Of a DNA stretch of 64,000 bases, positions 57,520-64,000 are shown in pieces; the stretch's first letter is position 1; the number at the start of each line of letters is the position of its first letter. A program made the position numbers and the translations under genes. The notes under the pieces were generated by a model that ran no database searches, was not told the DNA's origin, and saw nothing but the letters and a program-made list of their open reading frames with translations. The stretch covers positions 109,716,358 through 109,780,357 of the forward strand of contig NC_084794.1 in NCBI RefSeq assembly GCF_963169125.1, in the 5' to 3' direction. The stretch is from Humulus lupulus. Lineage: Eukaryota > Streptophyta > Magnoliopsida > Rosales > Cannabaceae.

Positions 57520-59406
57520 TGATAACTCTACAAAATAAAGTTATTTTACCACTTTTTATGTACTAATTGTTGTTTAATTCTTGAGTTTTTAATTGATTTA
57601 TTAAGTTTTTAAGTAATTTTGAATTTATTAGGTTTATTTTGATTTTATATATTTTTGTGTATTTTTATAGTTATTTTGTTGTGAAATATTGTAGTTTAAT
57701 TATTTAAATTTAATATTGTTAAGTTAGAAGTTAAAAGATGCAATTTTGAACGTAAATGTTAAAAATAAATTAAGTTATAATTAATATTTTCAAAAAGAAT
57801 TAATTTGATTTATTTTATACTTAAAAATATTTGATTATGACTTAATTTATGTTTATTTTGCAGGAAATTGTTGTATTGTTGGTGCTTGAGAAGCCAAGAA
57901 AAATAAAGAAAAGAATTTGGCAAAACTGAAGAGAAAGAGCTAAAAATGTCATTTTTGAAGCCCTTGCATCCATCACACCTGCCCAGGCCCAAGAAGCCCA
58001 GCCCACCGTGGGCCTGCCCTCATCTGCCAGCCCAAATCCTCTTCAGCAAGCATCCCGGCCGTGGGACTTCCATTATCCACCCGTGACCCCCCAGCTAATG
58101 CCTCCTCCAGCACCAACCAAACCCCCAGCCGTACACCACCATTCCTCTCCAATGCAGCTGTCCCTTCCTCACTCAGCCAACATGCCCAGGCCCAGCACCG
58201 AAGCCCACCATGGGCCTGCCTTCCCAGCCAGCTGGTCCCCTGCCACAGCCCACCTAGCTACTTTTCCTTGTTCCCTTGTCCCATAATACCCAAAAATGCA
58301 AACTTTTTACCCATTTTTCTACACATTTTTCACCACAACATCATCATTACACCCTATAATTTACCTCTACATACCATATTTATTTTATTTAATTAATCTA
58401 ATCAATTTAATTAATTTAAATTGATTGTTTTAATAATCTCATTTTGGCTATAAATATTGAATTTCAAGACCATTTTTGGGTGCTTAATTTTTTGTTACCA
58501 TCTTCTTTTCTCCCATTTTCTCTCTACCATTCTCTCTTCCATTTTGAGTTTTTCAAGAGCATTTTGCAAGTATGTATGTCATTTATTTTGTAATTTCTAC
58601 TCTAGTTATGTGCTTCTAATCTTTTTCATAAGATTATTAAGATCATGATGAAGCAACTTGTAACTAGGTAATATTTATGATGTATGTTGATTTCCCTTGT
58701 AATGCAACAAGTGTATGGATTTTTCTTCTTCATATATGTCTTTCATCTTTAATATCTCATATTTTGGATTGTTAGATAATATGCACTTTGTTCTTCATTT
58801 TGCAAAAACATAATATTCTTTGTGTAAGATGTGTCATTAAATTGTACATATCCATGCTTAGAACAAAGATATTATGTTTTGCCATACAAATAATGTTCAT
58901 TTATTTATTTATATTTCATTAGATTGATTTACACTAAATGCTTTGAAATTATAATTTTGAAAAGTGAAGAAAAATTCTATCTTTTTAGAAGTAATTTGTG
59001 CTTAAAATTATAAATCTATTTGAAAAATGATAGTTTGAATTATTTTAACTATCACTAAAACTTGGGAATCAATATACTAATAAATATTATTAAACTTACA
59101 TTTTGTGGATTCTAGTATCTTAATAATATTTTCTTTTAACACTTATTTTCAAATCATTATTGATTTATTTTTATTCTCTTAAATAGCTTTATTTTTCAAT
59201 CTTTTATTTTATGTTCATAATATTAAAACTCATCAATCTTTGGAGCTAGGTTAGAATTTATTCCTTTTGATTTAAAATAGTTTTCTTTTTTATTTTAGAC
59301 AACTCCTTTGGGTTTGATCTCGTGCTTACACGAACACTATTTTCCATATACGATTCGTGCGCTTGCGAATATAAATTTTTAAAACATACCCGTTTTGGGT
59401 CTATCA
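57520..59406 (+). repeat. 3' LTR of the Athila element
   Basis: Nearly the same as 48605-50427 by eye, apart from a roughly 53-base segment at 58800-58853 and scattered substitutions. TATAAATA is at 58449-58456. It ends GGGTCTATCA, with the duplicated CTTGT after it. Confidence 0.95.
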
Positions 59407-59586
59407 CTTGTCCAACCAATGTATAACCTTCCATAGCGGATGCAGTAAACTAGCATTCTCTTGAATGGCTACCTCAACTCTCACACGATAATTTACAAGA
59501 GGCAATTGAATGCTATGTATTTTTGTGCAACAAATACTTAAAAGTTTCCCCTCTGCAACTATATTTTGTGTCGAACCAAGACACAA
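59407..59586 (-). pseudogene. CACTA transposase gene fragment
   Basis: Minus strand MCLGSTQNIVAEGKLLSICC, VNYRVRVEVAIQENASLLHP and LWKVIHWLDK. This resembles the stretch of plant CACTA proteins with a 'vA.G' box and an 'RV.V' segment that follows the Transposase_24-type region. It is joined across the Athila insertion to 48604. Confidence 0.5.
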
Positions 59587-59699
59587 CTTACAATTAATCT
59601 GTTACATTACAATTAATCTGTTAGATTTTTCGATAAAACTAGTTTATTTTTACTTTATCAAATATATGCAATAATGAATTAAGAAGAAACTATCACCTC

Positions 59700-60200
59700 G
59701 TCATGAAAATTTGACTATGGTGGTGGGGGAAGCACATGGTGCCTTTGTCGGTGGTGGAGGAGCATATGGTACCTGTGAGGGTGGTCGGTGAGCATATGAT
59801 GTCCATGTCGGTGGTGGAGGAGCATATGGTGCCTATGTCGGTGGTGGAGGGGCATATGGTGCGTGTGGTGTGTTTGAGGCTCCTTCTACACCTGAACCAG
59901 ATGCATTTGATGATCCAAATGCACCGCTCTGTTGAGATGCAATATGCGCCATCAACTGGTTTAACTTTTCCTCCTGTTGACGTGCCCTTTCTTCAGATTG
60001 ACGCCATTTCTCTTCAAGGTCTTTATAACAAGCATCTTCCACACCTTTTTGTTTGTGATTGAATTTTTATTTACTTCAGAAACAACACCACCTCTACCGC
60101 CTTTATTTATTTCCAACTCAATTTTAGAAAAAACATAGTCCAATGCTCGCAACACCTTATAAGTATTCTGAGCAGAACTCCATTGCTTCTTCAACGATAT
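59700..60200 (-). pseudogene. CACTA Transposase_24-like region with coiled coil
   Basis: 59833-60042 has EEKWRQSEERARQQEEKLNQ, a strong coiled coil, followed by low-complexity Ser/Gly/Pro and a tandem TATGGTGCC-type repeat (59735-59870). 59961-60194 reads WSSAQNTYKVLRALDYVFSK in another frame. The coiled-coil and proline-rich arrangement fits the En/Spm-type Transposase_24 family. The frame is broken. Confidence 0.5.
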
Positions 60201-60528
60201 AGGATTTAACTATGCAACCCTCATGTATACTTCTATTTCTAACATTACATTTTTAAAACCTTCATATACCGTTCAAATGGGTACATCCATCTCAATTATA
60301 CTGGTCCACACAATTTTACCTCTCTCATGAAATGAACTATTAAATGAACCATTATGTCAAAAAATGAAGGTGGGAAATACTGTTCCAACTCAGACATAGT
60401 TATCACGAGATTTGTTTGAAGATTGTCCAACTTTGATACATCTACCACTTTACAAAAAATTGATTTAAAGAAGAAGCAGAGTTTGGTAATTGCATATCAA
60501 ACTTTTTTGGGTAACACAGAACGGATAG
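60201..60528 (-). pseudogene. CACTA DUF4218-like fragment
   Basis: Pieces in mixed frames on the minus strand match the order of the DUF4218 region of CACTA transposases: DMQLPNSASSLNQFF, then a WNSISHLHFLT-type segment, a NCVDQYN segment, and VRNRSIHEGCIVKSYIVEEA with EFCSEYL. Stops are frequent. It is cut at 60529 by an LTR. Confidence 0.5.
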
Positions 60529-62672
60529 TGTAACACCCTAATCTCCAGGGACCGTTACGGTGTACATTTAAACAGTGCTAAACTCGCTAACCGAGTCATT
60601 TGCCCATAATCATGTAACTAAGTATGATTAGCGGTTTAGGGTTAAAAAATTTGGTAAAAATATAACGTCTCACTAAAACGTTTATTTTATACATTGGGAT
60701 CCAAAAAAATATAATTTAAAGGTTAATTATAATAAAATATTTACAACTAGCCGACCTAAGTGGCAAAATAAAGTTTAACCGTAGTTCCTCATTAAACCCT
60801 CAGTCGTGGCAGTCGAGCAGCCGCATATGTACACGTCGTCACCTAAGCTCTCCAACTCAAGGATGGCTCAACTTTCTTTTGCCTTTACCTGCACCACATA
60901 GCACCCGTGAGCCGAAGCCCACCAAGAAAACTCAATATGCTCATGAACAGTAATAACATGTTACTAAATCATAATGTGCATGCCTAGCAATAGTAGCCCT
61001 TTTCACTCATGCAAATATGTCCAAACAATGATGGTTGTGGGCCACACCCTCCTGTAAGGATGACTATGAGTCAATCCTAAACAGATGAATGATTAACAAT
61101 GGAGGTTCCGATAACCATGCTAGGGCTTATATCCCTAATCAGGTGAGTGATTTAACACTTGAGGTTATGTTAACCATGATGGGACTTATAGCCCTAATCA
61201 GATGAGTGACAGAGGAGTAAGTCACTAACATGGGTTTCACACCCTCAGATGAGTGACTGATGAGCAAGTCACTAACCTAAACCAAATGAGTAACTAATGA
61301 GTCACTAGTGTGGGTTCCGTACCCTTAGCCATGTGACAATGCAATCACCTGGGCTTTCTGGCCCTGGCTCTGAGTGACTGGTCATAGAACTAGACAAGCG
61401 CTTTTAGTTTTCATCGAACTTGAGGTCGGTCCGGCATTAATGCTCATGATGAGTCATTCAATGCAGATGTCGATTAGATCTAATCTTTTCGGCTCTGCGT
61501 TCATGATGCTTATGTCGCTCCTGACTCATAGGTCAATAACATACGGCCATTGCTCAGTACTACTGTCGAACTTGACTAGTAAGTCACAACTTCATAGCCG
61601 ATTCTGATACCATTGCCGATTTTGACTGATAAGTCAGGGCCACACACAAGTAAGCAATGCAACCAGACATATATCATATATCAAATATCCAAATGTAGAG
61701 CATTCAACATGCTTACTTAACAATTGGTAGCATAGTTATGGTTATGCACAAACACAGAGACTCAAGCTCTGATCAATCTCATATTCAACATTCATGGCAT
61801 GCCATAATCACATGCTTCTCATGCATCACATGACTCACATACTGGGTGCAATTTTCTTACCTCTGGTTCGAGCGAGAAATAGTAAAAGAACGACCCTTGA
61901 GAACGATCGACCCTTTTGATTCCTTGGCGGTTACCTAGTCATAACCAATCACGATTTCCATTAATAAAAATCAACAATAAAAGGGTCTTGACCTAAACCT
62001 CACTCCCGAGACCCCGAATTGTACCCAAACGATGAGTAGATTCGATCCCGAGCCTTAGGAATTGAAACCACGAGCCAAAAACCCTCAAAAGTGCCCAAAA
62101 TATGCATCAGAGAAAATAAGGTAGCGCTACAGCGCTGCCCCCCTAGCGCCCCAGCGCTACAAGCAGGGGAATTTTTCCCTGGCTAGCACTGTAGCGCCAC
62201 CCTTTGGGCTCTATAGCGCTAGGATTAGGCAGATTGACCTTGGTTTTAACCTCCTTTGAATCCTCAATTTCCAACCTAAAAATCAAGCTTCCAAACTTCA
62301 CTTAAACCCCCAATTGAAGCCAAAAACCATCTACACATGACCTAGGCTTCATAACCCAAGTAACCTTTGCCAAAAACCCCATTGAATTCTCAACTTTCCA
62401 ATTCAAAAACCAAACTAAAAACCAAATGAAAACAGAGCAAGAACTAAGGTTTTAATGGCCAGAAACTCACCCCAATCTCAACTTAACACCCTCTTCAATG
62501 GTAGAGCATAACCCAAAACCCACATGGCTTGGTTCCCTAGCTTGGTTCCTCAAAAAGAGCTTCAAAAATCAAGAAGAAAAGAAAAAGAAATGATGAATGG
62601 GAGAAGGTGAAGGAGTGCTCTGTTTTGGCCAGGTTTCTACAGCTTCAAAGGGTTATATCTATCCTTAAGGTC
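60529..62672 (-). repeat. Minus-strand LTR (family B), truncated at right
   Basis: It starts TGTAACACCCTAATCTCC and shares long text with 4007-6270. It contains the conserved block at about 60885-60930, a degenerate GTGACT/AGTCAC array (61200-61350), a GGTAAG site (minus strand, 61856-61861) and AGCGCT-AC-AGCGCT inverted repeats (62122-62215). The right end runs into another LTR at about 62673 without its own terminus. Confidence 0.7.
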
Positions 62673-64000
62673 TGTTTAACACCCAAAACGTGCATCCACA
62701 AAGCGGTGGTTGTAGTATAGATCGGGCAGTCGATTCCATAAGGAGGCAAAGAAATAAAGTTAAGAGATAAATAATATGAGGAAAATAGAATAAGTGATTT
62801 TTTTGTTGTTTTTGAGATTTATAGATTAGAAATAAAGATAGACTAAAGTGTGATGTAATAATAGGTAACAAGTAGGAAGGATCAAGAGTCACCAATATGC
62901 ATACTTATTTATTTGGATCTTTGATTCATAAATATTACACAAATGAGAAGTTCACATCCCAACTATTCATTTGGAAGATTTAACATTGAAGCACAAATAT
63001 GTTTTACAAAAATGTATCCAAGTGATTATTATTCTTTACCATGGAAAGATGAGATAAATCTTATGAGAAATCTTAAAATGACATTATACCATTGGCAATA
63101 ATGCAATAAAATATTGGACATAAAACCTAACACAAATATTACTTTTACTATTTATAAAATACATAGAAAGATCATGACTAATTCTATATAGATTTTAGCA
63201 AAAGTAAATATATATGAATGAGATGGAGAAAATGATAAATATATTATCTATATTATTTTCACTAATTTGACAATACATAGAAAGGGCTTGACAAAATCTA
63301 TATACTATTAGTGAACATAAATATAGATTACAAGAGGAAGAAATAGAGATGAAATAAAATAAATCACTCAAATATATAAACTTTAAGCACATGGTGAATC
63401 AAAAATATCAAACAAAGTCATAGTGCATATAGGATCATCCTAACCTTCCTAAGAAGGTTAGCCTATTATGCTAAACATTCTCATGAAATTCTAGAGAGAA
63501 AATATGAGAAATGAGACTAAAATTTGGTAGAGTTTCGCTACCTAAAAATTACATAGAAAATGTGAAATGAGAGTTCCTATTTATAGAGGGAAAAAATGAC
63601 TAAAAAGAAATTAAACAACAAAATGGGGTTTACAAAATAAATTTGAAATATTAATAATAAAATATGATTTTGAAAAATCAAATCTTATTATAAATATTAA
63701 CCTAGTTATTTTGGTACATGGTCAATATGCTCTTTCTCTAAAATGCCACAAAGTATGAACTTTAAAGCTCAATATAGCAATTTGCAAGGCCCAATACCCA
63801 CAAAACATGGGTTGAAGGTGGCTGGTGGCAAAAGTGGGTTTTGACCCATTCCCAGCCAATGGGGAGGCACCACGTGGGCACTGGCTGAGAGAGGAGAAGG
63901 GCTGGAGGTGGGAGCTTCGCTGGGCTTGCTACGTTGGGCCGCTGGAGGAGGCAAGGCCTTCGTTGGGCTTCAGCTGCGGGCTGCTGGAGATGGCTTGGAC
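62673..64000 (-). repeat. Minus-strand Athila-like LTR end, continues beyond the window
   Basis: The plus strand starts TGTTTAACACCCAAAACGTG with a CACAAAGCGG motif, which is the reverse complement of the usual end of Athila-type LTRs. A minus-strand TATA box lies near 63577-63588 (TATTTATAGAGG). A GC-rich island begins at about 63780. No primer site is seen to its left, so it is a solo or 3' LTR. There are no genes. Confidence 0.5.

Larger units (their letters stand above)
48605..59406 (+). mobile_element. Complete Athila-type Ty3/gypsy retrotransposon
   Basis: LTRs at 48605-50427 and 57520-59406 and the 5-bp duplication CTTGT (48600-48604, 59407-59411) define it. The primer site is the Asp-tRNA-like TGGCGCCGTTGCGGGGGA and the polypurine tract is AAGTTTGGGGGTG. 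Gag, protease, reverse transcriptase, RNase H and integrase follow in one reading frame, interrupted only by four single stop codons (52081, 53992, 54742, 55582) and one frameshift near 56220. There is no env-like gene in the 0.8 kb after integrase. It interrupts the CACTA gene. Confidence 0.95.

Overview
The window is plant nuclear DNA, most likely pericentromeric or otherwise heterochromatic sequence from a repeat-rich eudicot. Evidence for this is plant-specific Ty3/gypsy lineages (Tekay-type chromovirus, Athila, TAT), an L1-type LINE, a CACTA (En/Spm) transposon and MITEs. I recognise no host gene, rRNA or CRISPR array, and the species cannot be read from the sequence. Nearly every long reading frame belongs to a transposon, and almost all are broken.

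Layout from left to right. 1-4006 is the end of a minus-strand LTR retroelement (LTR 1490-4006, initiator-Met-type primer site at 1474-1486). It abuts fragments of two other minus-strand LTRs (4007-6270 and 6271-6884). 7370-9331 plus 19457-20245 is one decayed minus-strand gene of the 'putative gypsy type transposon' kind (Pfam PF04195-like). It was split by a complete 10-kb TAT-type element, 9412-19456 (target duplication CTTAC). That element carries gag-protease on the plus strand and an intron-containing PF04195-like gene on the minus strand, but no reverse transcriptase or integrase. A Tekay-like solo LTR (20302-22311) and a plus-strand LTR with a G23 polypurine tract (23255-24263) follow.

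24264-27065 is AT-rich with one MITE. An LTR at 27066 is interrupted by a complete but decayed minus-strand Tekay-type chromovirus, 27858-35944 (target duplication TTTCT). 36002-39395 is AT-rich and holds a long-palindrome MITE and a CACTA-like end. From 39396 to 60528 the base layer appears to be a CACTA element with its genes on the minus strand. It is broken by a Tekay-family LTR (to 41141), a full-length L1-type LINE (41321-48217, 13-bp duplication) that itself holds a solo LTR (42231-44380), and a complete Athila element (48605-59406, duplication CTTGT). The window closes with two more minus-strand LTRs (60529-62672 and 62673 onward).

The most interesting signals are not genes. The Athila leader (50667-51010) holds seven copies of a small hairpin whose closing base pair changes in a compensated way (C-G, A-T, T-A). 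Several unrelated LTR families each carry their own cluster of short palindromes, and they also share two conserved blocks, a GGTAAG donor-like site and a TTGCTGGGC...GGCTC block. The non-autonomous TAT element with its apparently spliced antisense gene is the best candidate for an unusual 'system'.
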